Assembly (NCBI GenBank): GCA_030715195.1
Contig: JAUYVI010000004.1
Coordinates: 582,845-646,844 of the forward strand
Direction: 5' to 3'
DNA: 64,000 nucleotides
Source: Dongia sedimenti
Lineage (GTDB): Bacteria; Pseudomonadota; Alphaproteobacteria; Dongiales; Dongiaceae
The notes under the pieces are model-generated. The model was not told where the DNA came from. It saw only the letters and a list, made by a program, of their open reading frames with translations, and ran no database searches. A program made the translations under genes and the position numbers. Positions 23,100-32,259 of this stretch are shown here, one piece after another; positions within the stretch are counted from its first letter, which is position 1, and every line of letters starts with the position of its first letter.

Positions 23100-25745
23100 A
23101 TGACCGAAACTCTCTCCAGCATCGGCAGCGCGCTCGGCCAGGCCATCGGCGGGGCGATCGATTGGGTCGCCGAGGCACGCGTCACCGCGAAATCGGTCGA
23201 GCGTGAGGCCGATCCGACCATCGAAGCCTTGCGCCGCATCCGCAACAAGAGCCGGCGCCTTTCCAAGGCCGCGTCGCGGTCGCCCGCGATCGGCATCTTC
23301 GGCATCAGCCAGGCCGGCAAGTCGTTCCTGGTGGACTCGCTCGCCAAAGGGAAGAACGGCCGCCTGGAATCCATGCTGGGCAACACCCGGCTCGATTTCA
23401 TGAAGCACGTGAACCCGCCGGGCGGCGGCAAGGAGGCGACCGGCCTGGTCACCCGCTTCACCCGCACCAAGTCGAAGGCGCCGGCGGATTTCCCGGTCGA
23501 GGTCGAGCTGGTGAGCGAAGCCGATCTCATCAAGATCCTCTGGAACTCCTACATCCGCGACTTCGACCAGGAAGCGATGACCGCACGGGTCGAGCCGGAG
23601 AACATCGACGAGGTTCTGCGCCGGGTCGGCCCGCAGCGCCAATCGGCGCCGGTGCCCGGCCTCACCGCCGACGACGTGGTCGATCTCATGGACTATTTCG
23701 ACCGGCTGTCGCGCAAGACCAGCCAGAGCCTGCGCGGCGCCTATTGGCCGAATGCGATCGAGCTGGCGCCGTATCTGGCGCCCGCCGCGCGCGCGGAACT
23801 GTTCAGCCTGCTCTGGGGCGGGCTCGAGCAGCTCTCCAAGCTCTATCTGAGACTCCAGGCCGCCCTCGCCACGGTCGACCATGCGCGCTCGCTGCATTGC
23901 GAGCTCGGCGCTTTGGTGGAGCGCGAGCCGAGCGGCGAATTCTCCCAGGCGAAATGCATCAACAATGTCGACTGCCTGCGCCTGCTCGACGGCGATGGCG
24001 GCGATCTGGTGAAGGCGCGACCGGTTCTCGACAGCGGTTCCGGCCCGATGAGGGAATTGCCGCGCGGCCTGCTGGCCGGCGTCACCGCCGAGCTCCGCTT
24101 CATCCTGACCGAGACGCCGGTCGCCGCGGTGCTGGAAGGCACCGACCTCATCGACTTTCCCGGCTATCGCGGCAGGCTCAAGATCACCGATCCCAAGCGC
24201 GAGCTGCTCTCCGCCACGGAAGAGCGCGAGGATGGCTACCACGTCTCCGACATCTGGCTGCGCGGCAAGGTCTCTTATCTATTCGAGCGCTACACCGAGG
24301 ACCAGGAGATGAACGCGCTCGTCCTCTGCGCGCCCTCGACCAAGCAGAGCGATGTGCAGGATATCGGCCCGGTGCTCGACGACTGGGTCCGCACCGTGCA
24401 GGGCGAGACCCCGGCGATCCGCGCCCGCCGCCCGTCCGGCCTGCTGATCGTCACCACCATGTGGGACCTCCGCCTGCTGCCGACCGCCAACGAGACCGCG
24501 GAGACCCTGAAGGTCGCCGGCGACGCGGTCATGCAGATGACCTTCGAGCGCTTCCGCACCTATGACTGGGTGCGCGACTGGGACGGCCGCCCGTTCCGCA
24601 ATCTCTTCCTCACCCGCAAGCCCCGGGTCGAAAGCTTGCTCTTCGCCATGCAGGACGGCGCCGAGACCGGGGTCGTTCCGGCGCAGGCCGGCCGCCTCGC
24701 CCAGATCCGCGACTATTTCCTGTCCGGCGAGGAAGTGCAGAAGCACATCGCCGAGCCCGCCGCCGCCTGGGATGCGATGCTCGCCGCTAATGACGGCGGC
24801 GTCGAGCGGATCGTCAAATACCTGGAATCGATCGGCATCGGCGGCCTCAAGACTCAGCGCCTGCAGGAGCAGCTGATGGCGCTGGTCACCGACACCCGCG
24901 CCAAGCTGGAGATCTTCCATGTCGGCATCGGCGGCGAGGAGATCGAGACCAAGCGCAAGCGCGCCGAATGGCTGGTGAGCGCCATCGCCGACAACGAGCC
25001 GCCGCGTTTCGCCGAGTTGCTCGACGCCTTGCTCCCCGATGCGGAACAGATGCGCTCCTGTTATCTCAGCATCGACACCCGGGGCGGCCTCGATGCCGGC
25101 AACGGACGCAGCGCCGCGGGCTCGCTGCGCGATATCTTGAAGCGGAAGACCGGGCAGGGCGCCTCCGCCGCCCCGGCGCCGAGCGGCCGGGCGCGACACT
25201 TCGCCGACGTGGTGATCGCCGCCTGGGTCAACCAGCTGCGCGAGCTGCCGCACAACGAGAAGCAGCTCCGCCATGTGCGCCTCAAATCCGAGGCGGCGCG
25301 CATCATCGTCGAGGAAATGATCGCCGCAGCGCTCCGCACCAAGCTGCCGGACCAGATCGCCCAGGCCTGTTCCGCTACGGAAATGGGCGCCACGCGCCGC
25401 CGCGCCCAGGTGGCCGAGGAGCAGGTGCTGATCGCGCGGCAGGAGCTGGCCGCCTTCCTCAACTACTTCGGCGCGTTGAACCGCCCGCGTCCGGTCAACC
25501 TGGTGGTCGGCGGTCGGCGCATCTTCGAGCCCATGACGCCGCCGCTCGATCTGCCGGAGCTCGACGAAGCCGATCACGGCGCGCATGCTTTGCTGCTGAT
25601 GTCCGACTGGCTGACCGCGTTGCACGATCTGGTCATTGAGAATGCCGGCTTCCAGGAGGGATCCGAACTGTCGCCGGCCCAGGCGCGTACCCTCGCCGCA
25701 ATCGTCTCTGCGGTCGACGTGCAGGCCCGCGCCCTCGTGCAATGA
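23100..25745 (+). CDS. srfC: SrfC-family (Virul_Fac) dynamin-like P-loop protein
   Basis: An 881-residue protein matching the putative virulence factor SrfC family. A P-loop GISQAGKS lies at 68-75, a G3-like DFPG at Asp352, and a possible G4-like motif in VTTMWD near 450. This resembles large GTPases of the dynamin/septin side. The long C-terminal part is helical and contains no clear membrane span. Together with SrfB it makes a pair of two nucleotide-dependent switches in one locus. GTP rather than ATP specificity is inferred. The stop lies 16 bases before the next start. Confidence 0.9.
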   Translation: MTETLSSIGSALGQAIGGAIDWVAEARVTAKSVEREADPTIEALRRIRNKSRRLSKAASRSPAIGIFGISQAGKSFLVDSLAKGKNGRLESMLGNTRLDFMKHVNPPGGGKEATGLVTRFTRTKSKAPADFPVEVELVSEADLIKILWNSYIRDFDQEAMTARVEPENIDEVLRRVGPQRQSAPVPGLTADDVVDLMDYFDRLSRKTSQSLRGAYWPNAIELAPYLAPAARAELFSLLWGGLEQLSKLYLRLQAALATVDHARSLHCELGALVEREPSGEFSQAKCINNVDCLRLLDGDGGDLVKARPVLDSGSGPMRELPRGLLAGVTAELRFILTETPVAAVLEGTDLIDFPGYRGRLKITDPKRELLSATEEREDGYHVSDIWLRGKVSYLFERYTEDQEMNALVLCAPSTKQSDVQDIGPVLDDWVRTVQGETPAIRARRPSGLLIVTTMWDLRLLPTANETAETLKVAGDAVMQMTFERFRTYDWVRDWDGRPFRNLFLTRKPRVESLLFAMQDGAETGVVPAQAGRLAQIRDYFLSGEEVQKHIAEPAAAWDAMLAANDGGVERIVKYLESIGIGGLKTQRLQEQLMALVTDTRAKLEIFHVGIGGEEIETKRKRAEWLVSAIADNEPPRFAELLDALLPDAEQMRSCYLSIDTRGGLDAGNGRSAAGSLRDILKRKTGQGASAAPAPSGRARHFADVVIAAWVNQLRELPHNEKQLRHVRLKSEAARIIVEEMIAAALRTKLPDQIAQACSATEMGATRRRAQVAEEQVLIARQELAAFLNYFGALNRPRPVNLVVGGRRIFEPMTPPLDLPELDEADHGAHALLLMSDWLTALHDLVIENAGFQEGSELSPAQARTLAAIVSAVDVQARALVQ

Positions 25746-25761
25746 GTGGGGGGATGCAGTG

Positions 25762-26817
25762 ATGGCTCTGCGCGCTGAAATCATCGGCGGCGATCCCGGC
25801 CGGGCGCAACTCCGCCTGCATGGGCTGACGCCCGAAGCGGGGAACCTGCGGATCCAGATCCGCCGCAACCAGGGACCGGACACTTATCTCGGCGGCGAAG
25901 GTCGCTGGCAGAGCAGCCCGGATTTCTGGTTCGCGATCGACGCGGCCAATCGCAAGCCCAGCGCCGACGGCATCGACATCGCGATTGGGCCTGAGATCGT
26001 CGATCCGATCGCCGCATCGCTCGGCGGCAACGCCTTCCAGCTCACCCTCGAGACCTCGGCCGGCACGCTGAGCGCGCCGCTGGTGATCCCGCAGCATCCT
26101 GTCTTGCTGGCTTCCGGTGCGGCCGGCGCGCCGCAACGCCCGGCACCGGAGCCGACGCCAGCCCCAGCACCGCCGGAGCCGCCGCCTGTACCGCCCGCGC
26201 CGCCGACGACGCTGAAAGCCGATCCGGATCGCGCGCCGGTCGAGCGCCCCACCGGCGGCCGCTTCGGCCTGATCGTGGCCGTGATCGTCGTGATCCTGGC
26301 GCTGGCGATCGGCGGTTTCTTCTTCCGCGACCGCGTGACCCCGCTGCTCGGCGGCGCGGAAGAATCGCCGCCGCAGGCCACGGCACCCGCGCAAGGCGAG
26401 CTGGAGCAGATCAAGACCTTCCTGAGCGAAAACCCCAACGCGCCCGAACGCCTGGCCAAGGCGCGGGAGTCCCTGGCCGCCTGCCAGTTCAACTGGGCCT
26501 CGACGCTCTACCGCGATCTCGGCCAGGCCGGCGATCCCGAAGCGGCCTTGGCGATGGGCCGGATCTACGATCCGACCGATCCGGTCTGTCCCGCGATCGG
26601 GGCGCCGAACCGGTCCTTGAGCTCCGACACCGCCGGCTTCTGGTACGACAAGGCGATCGCCGCCAAGTCGGTCGAGGCCATGCGCCGCAAGGGATTGATG
26701 CTGGCCGCTTCCGGCAAGGACGCGCCGAAGTATCAGGAGGGAATCGACCTCCTGAAGCAGGCGGCCGGCCAAGGCGATGCCGAGGCCGCGGCGAAACTGA
26801 AGGAGTTGGGTCTATGA
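25762..26817 (+). CDS. Single-pass membrane protein with Sel1/TPR-like C-terminus
   Basis: The ATG at 25762 gives 351 residues; upstream in-frame starts lie inside srfC. The N-terminal 115 residues form a compact, mostly beta domain with no family I recognise. A Pro-rich linker (125-150) leads to a transmembrane helix (168-187). The C-terminal half (205-351) has Sel1-like helical pairs, for example GDPEAALAMGRIYDP and GIDLLKQAAGQGDAEAAAKL. Topology: N-terminal domain cytoplasmic, repeats periplasmic. It probably acts as an adaptor joining cytoplasmic SrfB/SrfC to exported parts. The last four bases overlap the next gene (ATGA). Confidence 0.8.
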   Translation: MALRAEIIGGDPGRAQLRLHGLTPEAGNLRIQIRRNQGPDTYLGGEGRWQSSPDFWFAIDAANRKPSADGIDIAIGPEIVDPIAASLGGNAFQLTLETSAGTLSAPLVIPQHPVLLASGAAGAPQRPAPEPTPAPAPPEPPPVPPAPPTTLKADPDRAPVERPTGGRFGLIVAVIVVILALAIGGFFFRDRVTPLLGGAEESPPQATAPAQGELEQIKTFLSENPNAPERLAKARESLAACQFNWASTLYRDLGQAGDPEAALAMGRIYDPTDPVCPAIGAPNRSLSSDTAGFWYDKAIAAKSVEAMRRKGLMLAASGKDAPKYQEGIDLLKQAAGQGDAEAAAKLKELGL

Positions 26818-28766
26818 TGACTTTGCTTCGGAGCCTCGCGCTCGCTTTCGTGGCTCTGCTGGTCGTCGCGCAGCCCGGCTTTGCTGCCGATCGCAAGCCG
26901 CTGCTGATGGAGGGCAAGAAGACGCTCTACCAGCGCGTCCTGGCCCAGCCCGATGCGCAGCTCTTCTCGAAGCCGGGTGCCGCCGACGGCAAGCCGGTTC
27001 CCGCGATGAGTCTCTATTATGTCTATGCGCGCCAGGATTCCGGTGGCGCTTCCTGGCTCGAGGTCGGCCCCGCGGCCGACGGCAAGAGCATCGGCTGGAT
27101 CCCGGCCAAGAGCGCGCTCGACTGGAAGCAGCAGATCGTCCTCACCTTCACCAATCCCTCGAACCGTGATCCGGCGCTGATGTTCGATACTTCGGAGAAT
27201 CTGGAGAAGGTCATCAATGCCGAGGATCCGAGCAAGGCGGCAGCCGCGCTCCGCCAGACCATCGCCGCCGGCAATCTGCCGGCCGATTTCCCGGTGATCG
27301 CCACCGAGCCGAACACCTACATCGACTTCACCAAGCAGTTCTACCTGCTGCCGATCCTCGACGCGCGCGAGACCATGACCCAGGCGGGCTTCGCCGCGAC
27401 CGAGTTGCAACTGGCCTCGCTCCCCGCCGTCGCGGTCGATGCCAAGCCGGCTGAAGCGGCGCCGAGCGAAGCCGAGATGTTGCAGAATTTCACCGCCGGC
27501 GTGGTCTTCGTCATCGATTCCACAAAGTCGATGGGCCCCTATATCAAGCGCACCCGCGAGGCGGTCGAGAAGCTCTACGAGGACATCAGCGGAAAGTCGG
27601 TGAGCAGCAAGGTCGCGTTCGGCCTGGTCGCCTTCCGTGCCGGCGGCAAGGAGGCCGGCATCGACTATGTCTCCAAGGTGTTCGTCGATCCGAACAAGGC
27701 GGTGGACAAGGCCGCCTTCATGAACGCGATCAAGGATCTCTCCGCGGCCTCGGTCTCGACCCCGCGTTTCGACGAGGATTCTTTCGCCGGCGTGATGAGC
27801 GCGCTGAAGGAGATCGATTGGTCCAAGTTCGGCGCGCGCTACATCGTGCTGATCACCGATGCCGGCGCGCTCGCCGGCGACGATCCGCTCTCGACCACCA
27901 AGATGAACGCCGACCAGGTGCGCCTTTACGCAAAGGACCAGGGCGCCGCGATCTACACGCTGCATCTGCTCACCCCGGCGGGTGCCAAGGATCATGCCGC
28001 GGCCAAGTCGCAATACGAGATCCTGAGCACCTATCCCGGCGTCGCGAAGCCGCTCTATTACCCGATTGCCGATGGCAGCGTGGACCGACTCGGCACCGCG
28101 GTCGAGCTCCTGTCCGATGCGGTGGTGAAGCAGATCGAGGACGCCTCGGCCGGAAAGGTGACGGTCGGCGCCGAGCCCGTGCCGGCGGGCAAGACCGATA
28201 TTGCCGCCGACACCGCGACCGTCGGCCATGCCATGCGCCTCGCCTATCTTGGCCGCGCCGCCAAGACCACGGCGCCGAGGCTCGTGCAGTCCTGGATGAT
28301 CGACCGCGATTTCGCCAAGCCGACCGTGGCGACGGTGGATGTGCGCGTCCTGCTGACCAAGGCGCAGCTCAGCGATTTGCAGCAGACTCTGAAGGGCGTG
28401 CTCGACGCGGCCCATGAGAAGCAGTTCGACCCGGCCGGCTTCTACGACGCGGTGAAGTCGGTGGCGGCGGCTTTGGGCCGCGACCCGGCCAAGCTCCAGG
28501 ACAAGAACGCGACCAGGCTCAGCCAGATGGGCCTGCTCGGCGAATATGTCGAGGGCCTGCCCTATAAGAGCGCGGTCCTCAACATCGACGAAGACACTTG
28601 GAAATCCTGGCCGATCGCCCAGCAGAACTACTTCCTCGACGAGCTCGAGCGCAAGCAGGCGCTCTACCGCGCCTATAACGACGACGTCGATCGCTGGGTG
28701 GCGTTGACTCCGGGTGCTCCGGCCAGCGAGCTGGTCTATCCGGTGCCGCTCGACGCACTCCCGTGA
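26814..28766 (+). CDS. Exported VWA-domain protein
   Basis: A 650-residue protein with a Sec signal peptide (cleavage after about residue 24, PGFAAD). Residues 30-110 look like an SH3-type beta domain (WLEVGPAADGKSIGWIPAKS). The VWA domain spans about 228-440, with MIDAS residues Asp235, Thr237 and Ser239 (VIDSTKSMG), a conservative variant of DxSxS. The C-terminal 200 residues are helical. The protein should reside in the periplasm and may dock with the membrane VWA or SrfA-like protein. Its stop overlaps the GTG start of the ABC ATPase gene, so the two are translationally coupled. Confidence 0.87.
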   Translation: MMTLLRSLALAFVALLVVAQPGFAADRKPLLMEGKKTLYQRVLAQPDAQLFSKPGAADGKPVPAMSLYYVYARQDSGGASWLEVGPAADGKSIGWIPAKSALDWKQQIVLTFTNPSNRDPALMFDTSENLEKVINAEDPSKAAAALRQTIAAGNLPADFPVIATEPNTYIDFTKQFYLLPILDARETMTQAGFAATELQLASLPAVAVDAKPAEAAPSEAEMLQNFTAGVVFVIDSTKSMGPYIKRTREAVEKLYEDISGKSVSSKVAFGLVAFRAGGKEAGIDYVSKVFVDPNKAVDKAAFMNAIKDLSAASVSTPRFDEDSFAGVMSALKEIDWSKFGARYIVLITDAGALAGDDPLSTTKMNADQVRLYAKDQGAAIYTLHLLTPAGAKDHAAAKSQYEILSTYPGVAKPLYYPIADGSVDRLGTAVELLSDAVVKQIEDASAGKVTVGAEPVPAGKTDIAADTATVGHAMRLAYLGRAAKTTAPRLVQSWMIDRDFAKPTVATVDVRVLLTKAQLSDLQQTLKGVLDAAHEKQFDPAGFYDAVKSVAAALGRDPAKLQDKNATRLSQMGLLGEYVEGLPYKSAVLNIDEDTWKSWPIAQQNYFLDELERKQALYRAYNDDVDRWVALTPGAPASELVYPVPLDALP

Positions 28767-29497
28767 TTGACGCGGTCGTCGCCATCGCCGGTCTGGAGAT
28801 GCAGCGCGGTGTCGGCGATTCCCGATTCCGCATGTTTATCGACCGGCTGGAAATCGAGGGCGGGCAGCCGGTGCTGCTGGTCGGCGAGAACGGTTCCGGC
28901 AAGAGCTCGCTGCTCGACGTGATCGGCCTGGTGCTGCGCCCGAAGCGCATGACGCAGTTCGTTTATCACCCGCGTGCGGGCGGCGATGTCGATGTCGCGG
29001 CGCTGTTCCAGCGCGAGGATGACGCGGCGCTCACGAATCTCCGCTGCTCGGAGATCGGCTACATGCCGCAGACCGGCGGCCTGGTGCCCTTCCTTTCGGT
29101 GCGGGACAATATCGCGCTGCCGTCGATCCTCTGCGGGCGGCGCGATCCGGGTTTCATCGACCAGCTCTGCGGCGCGCTGGAGATCACGCCGATGCATCTC
29201 GCGCTGCGGCCGCAGGATCTCTCGATCGGCCAGCGCCAGCGGGTCTGCCTCGCGCGCGCCTTCGCGCATCGCCCGCGCCTGCTGCTGGCCGACGAGCCGA
29301 CCGCGTCGCTGGACGTGGTCAGCGCCGCCGTCGTCTCGGAGATGCTGCTGGAAGCCGCGCCGAAATACGGCATCACCCCGGTCATCGCCACCCACGATCC
29401 TCGGCTGGTCGACAAAGCCGATCTCCGCCGCATCACGCTTCACGCCAAGGCGGTGGGGCCGAGCGAGGTCGAATGTCACATCGCCGCCGCAGCCTGA
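28763..29497 (+). CDS. ABC transporter ATP-binding protein, LolD/MacB-like, of the Srf-like cluster
   Basis: A 244-residue ATPase with a complete motif set: Walker A GENGSGKS (41-48), Q-loop Gln103, signature LSIGQRQR (153-160), Walker B LLLADEP with Asp177-Glu178, and His202 region IATHDPRL. The GTG at 28763 overlaps the previous stop. Its best functional match is the type VII (mechanotransmission) exporters, whose ATPases pair with four-helix FtsX-like permeases, which is just what the next gene encodes. Such systems act on periplasmic substrates such as lipoproteins or activate cell-wall enzymes rather than transporting across the inner membrane. Confidence 0.93.
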   Translation: MIDAVVAIAGLEMQRGVGDSRFRMFIDRLEIEGGQPVLLVGENGSGKSSLLDVIGLVLRPKRMTQFVYHPRAGGDVDVAALFQREDDAALTNLRCSEIGYMPQTGGLVPFLSVRDNIALPSILCGRRDPGFIDQLCGALEITPMHLALRPQDLSIGQRQRVCLARAFAHRPRLLLADEPTASLDVVSAAVVSEMLLEAAPKYGITPVIATHDPRLVDKADLRRITLHAKAVGPSEVECHIAAAA

Positions 29498-30717
29498 TGC
29501 CCGGCGCCGGACAGCGGCTCGCCCAGGTGGCGGCGCTCGCGGCCAAGGGCCTGTGGTTTCACCGCCGCCTCACGCTCTATCAGATGATCGGCCTGGCCGC
29601 GGTGCTGGTGCCGCTGCTGCTGATCGCCGGGCTGAAGAACGGCTTCATCGAAGGTATGCTCACCCAGCTCCGCGCCGACCCGCGCAATCTCGAAGTCATC
29701 GTCATCGGCAACCGCACGCTGGACCCGGCCTGGTTCCGGACCATCTCCGCCGCGCCCGCCGCCGGCTTCGTCATCCCGAACACCCGCTCGCTCTCCGCCA
29801 CCATCACCCTCGCGAATGCGACCGGCGGGTTGATCGGCGATGTGCAGATGATCCCGACCGCCGCCGGCGATCCGCTGCTCGGCGGCTTGCCCGTGCCCAT
29901 CGCCGATGACGACGTCGTCCTGTCCGCCGCCACCGCGCGCAAGCTCGGCGTCGCCGCCGGCGATTCCGTCCGCGCCGCGGTGCAGCGCCGGATGAACGGC
30001 CAGGACCAGGCCTCGGTCCGCTCCCTGCGCGTCTCCGCCATCGCGCCGGAGACCTTGGCGACAGGAGACTTCGCCTTCGTCACCTTGCGCCTGCTGGTGC
30101 TCAGCGAGGATTATCGCGATGGCGCGGCCGAGAGCATCGACGCGCCGGGACCCGACGCGGCGGCGCTGCAAAACCGGACCTATGCTTCCGCCCGGCTCTA
30201 CGCCCGGGACCTCGACCAGGTCGAAGCCCTGGGCGAAGCGGTCGAGAAGACCGGCGTCTCGGTGCGCTTGCGCAGCCAGCAGATCGCCGTCGTGCGCACG
30301 CTGGACCACGGCCTCAATTGGGTCGCCGGCATCATCGTGCTGCTCGGCATGGTGGGCGTGGCCTGCTCGATCGCGGTCAGCCAGTGGCTGGGTGTCGAGC
30401 GCCGACGCCGCGAGATCAGCGTGCTGCGGCTGATCGGCCTGACCCGCGCCAACGCGCTGGTGATGCTGGTCGCGGAAGCGCTGGCGGTGGCGGCCTGCGC
30501 TTTCCTGGTCGCCGGCATCGCCTTCCTCGCGCTTGCCCCGCTGGCCGACACCCTGATCGCCGCGGTCGAGATCATCGACGGGCCGATCTGCCGGCTGGCG
30601 CCCGGGCAGTTCCTGCTGCTCTTCGCCATCACCGTCTTGGCCGGGGGGCTCGGCGCGCTGATCGGCGGCGCGCGCGTCCTCGCCATCGAACCTGCGGAGT
30701 GTCTGCGTGAAGCGTGA
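29473..30717 (+). CDS. FtsX/LolC-type ABC permease of the Srf-like cluster
   Basis: A 414-residue protein with one transmembrane helix near the N-terminus (about 35-53), a large periplasmic domain (60-270), and three further helices (about 278-300, 325-350, 375-400). This is the four-helix layout of MacB, LolC/E and FtsX permeases. The start ATG lies inside the 3' end of the ATPase gene (25-base overlap) and the stop overlaps the GTG of the next gene. The transporter is presumably a homodimer, as only one permease gene is present. Likely clients are the lipoproteins or SUMF1-fold protein encoded next; this is inference. Confidence 0.9.
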   Translation: MSHRRRSLMPGAGQRLAQVAALAAKGLWFHRRLTLYQMIGLAAVLVPLLLIAGLKNGFIEGMLTQLRADPRNLEVIVIGNRTLDPAWFRTISAAPAAGFVIPNTRSLSATITLANATGGLIGDVQMIPTAAGDPLLGGLPVPIADDDVVLSAATARKLGVAAGDSVRAAVQRRMNGQDQASVRSLRVSAIAPETLATGDFAFVTLRLLVLSEDYRDGAAESIDAPGPDAAALQNRTYASARLYARDLDQVEALGEAVEKTGVSVRLRSQQIAVVRTLDHGLNWVAGIIVLLGMVGVACSIAVSQWLGVERRRREISVLRLIGLTRANALVMLVAEALAVAACAFLVAGIAFLALAPLADTLIAAVEIIDGPICRLAPGQFLLLFAITVLAGGLGALIGGARVLAIEPAECLREA

Positions 30718-32251
30718 ACTCACAGCCGCCGCCATGCTCGCGGCCTTCGTCAGCGGCAGCGCCTTTGCGGCGGATCCGCCCTGGCCGGAGAAGCTGTTCA
30801 ACCCCAATCCGCTCGGCGACGATGTGGTCTTGCCGATGCCCTGCGGCGGGTCGATGGCGTTCCGCAAGATCGCAGTACCCGGCGGCGGGTTGCTGGACGA
30901 CTACCAGATGACCATCGGCGGCGCCGATCCGAACTTTGCCTATTCGGAATATTCCCGCGCCGGTGCGATCGACGGTCCGTTCTCCGACGGCGGGTCGAGC
31001 CGCTATTACCTGCTGGCGAAGTTCGAAACCACGCAGATGCAATACGACGCGCTCATGGCCAAGGCCTGCCCGAAGACGGAGATCAAGGGCCGCCTGCCGG
31101 TCACCGGCGTGACCCGGCTCGAGGCCGAGCAATTCGCCGATGCCTATTCGCTCTGGCTGATCGCCAACGCCAAAGACAAATTGCCCAAGGTCGGCAAGGA
31201 GCTTGCCTTCGCCCGCCTGCCGACCGAAGTCGAATGGGAGTTCGCGGCCCGTGGCGGGTTGGCGGTGGCGCCGCCGGAATTCGAGGCGCCGGTCTTCCCG
31301 ATGCCCGAGGGTATGGCGCAATACGTCGCCTATGCCGGACCGGAATCCGCCAACGGCAAGCTGCAGGTCGCCGGCCTGCTGAAGCCCAATCCGCTCGGCC
31401 TCTACGACATGCTCGGCAATGCCGAGGAGTTCGTCGCCGATCTCTTCCAGCTCGACCGGGTGAAGCGCCTGCATGGCCGCGCCGGCGGCGACGTGGTCAA
31501 GGGCGGCAGCTATCTCACCCCGAAATCCGACATCCGCTCCGCCTATCGGGTCGAGTATCCGCCCTACACCGCCGAAGGCCCGCGCCGCTCCAAGGCGACC
31601 GGCTTCCGCATCGTCGTCACCGCGCCGGTCCTCACCGACGATTCCGCGGTCGACGCGGCGCGCGCCGCCTGGGCGAAGCTCGGCAAATCCATCTCGCCCG
31701 AATCCAGCCAGCCGCTCAGCAATCCGCTGGATGAGATCCAGGCCCTGGTGCAGATGGCCGACGATGCCGCCATGAAGACGCGGCTGGAGACCCTGGCCGG
31801 CACGGTCAAGGAGCAGATGACCCGGGTCGAGGAGCAGCGCGCCAAGGCGGCCCAGGCGCTGATCCACCAGGGCGCCTGGCTCGGCGCCCTGATCCAGCAC
31901 GATCACGAATATTTGGTGCTGCTGGAACAGCAGCTTGAGCGGCGCAAGAAGGACCAGCCGCAGGATTCCGCCCGGATCGGCGTTGCACAGGCAAGCGTGG
32001 ACGACCAGAAGAAGCGGATTGACTCGAATTTAACGCTTTACGGGTCGTTGATCATACAACTGCGTGACTATGATCAAAACCTCTTGAAGGGGCAGGCGGA
32101 TGCCCTGGGGGGCGAGTTGACTCAGCGCGGGGCGTCCTATTTGAATCCGTTCAGCCAGGCGTTGCTTTCGGCGATCCGCCAGTATCGCTCGGACAATACC
32201 GTCCGGTCGGAAGATTGGCTCAAAGGGATCGTGGGCGTGCGCGCCCAATAG
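30707..32251 (+). CDS. Exported SUMF1/FGE-fold protein lacking the catalytic cysteines
   Basis: A 514-residue protein starting at a GTG inside the permease gene, with a Sec signal peptide (cleavage after about 21, SAFAAD). The SUMF1 fold covers about 85-305: FETTQMQYDALM, LPTEVEWEFAARGG, GLYDMLGNAEEFVAD, VVKGGSY and KATGFRIV are the usual landmarks. The two active-site cysteines of formylglycine-generating enzymes are absent: the matching stretch (DIRSAYRVEYPP, 275-286) has none, and the only cysteines seen in the mature chain are Cys46 and Cys121. The fold probably serves binding. Residues 320-460 form a coiled coil that could pair with the two coiled-coil lipoproteins downstream. Confidence 0.88.
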   Translation: MKRELTAAAMLAAFVSGSAFAADPPWPEKLFNPNPLGDDVVLPMPCGGSMAFRKIAVPGGGLLDDYQMTIGGADPNFAYSEYSRAGAIDGPFSDGGSSRYYLLAKFETTQMQYDALMAKACPKTEIKGRLPVTGVTRLEAEQFADAYSLWLIANAKDKLPKVGKELAFARLPTEVEWEFAARGGLAVAPPEFEAPVFPMPEGMAQYVAYAGPESANGKLQVAGLLKPNPLGLYDMLGNAEEFVADLFQLDRVKRLHGRAGGDVVKGGSYLTPKSDIRSAYRVEYPPYTAEGPRRSKATGFRIVVTAPVLTDDSAVDAARAAWAKLGKSISPESSQPLSNPLDEIQALVQMADDAAMKTRLETLAGTVKEQMTRVEEQRAKAAQALIHQGAWLGALIQHDHEYLVLLEQQLERRKKDQPQDSARIGVAQASVDDQKKRIDSNLTLYGSLIIQLRDYDQNLLKGQADALGGELTQRGASYLNPFSQALLSAIRQYRSDNTVRSEDWLKGIVGVRAQ

Positions 32252-32259
32252 AGGATGAG

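Noticed and set aside
20004-24242. A 1412-residue open frame on the minus strand across srfB and srfC
   Set aside because: It is antisense to two clear gene families, is rich in Arg, Gln, Asp and His as expected for a complementary frame of GC-rich coding DNA, and shows no domain.
30707-32251. Formylglycine-generating enzyme or sulfatase-modifying factor activity
   Set aside because: The fold is present but both catalytic cysteines are missing, and no sulfatase gene is in the window.
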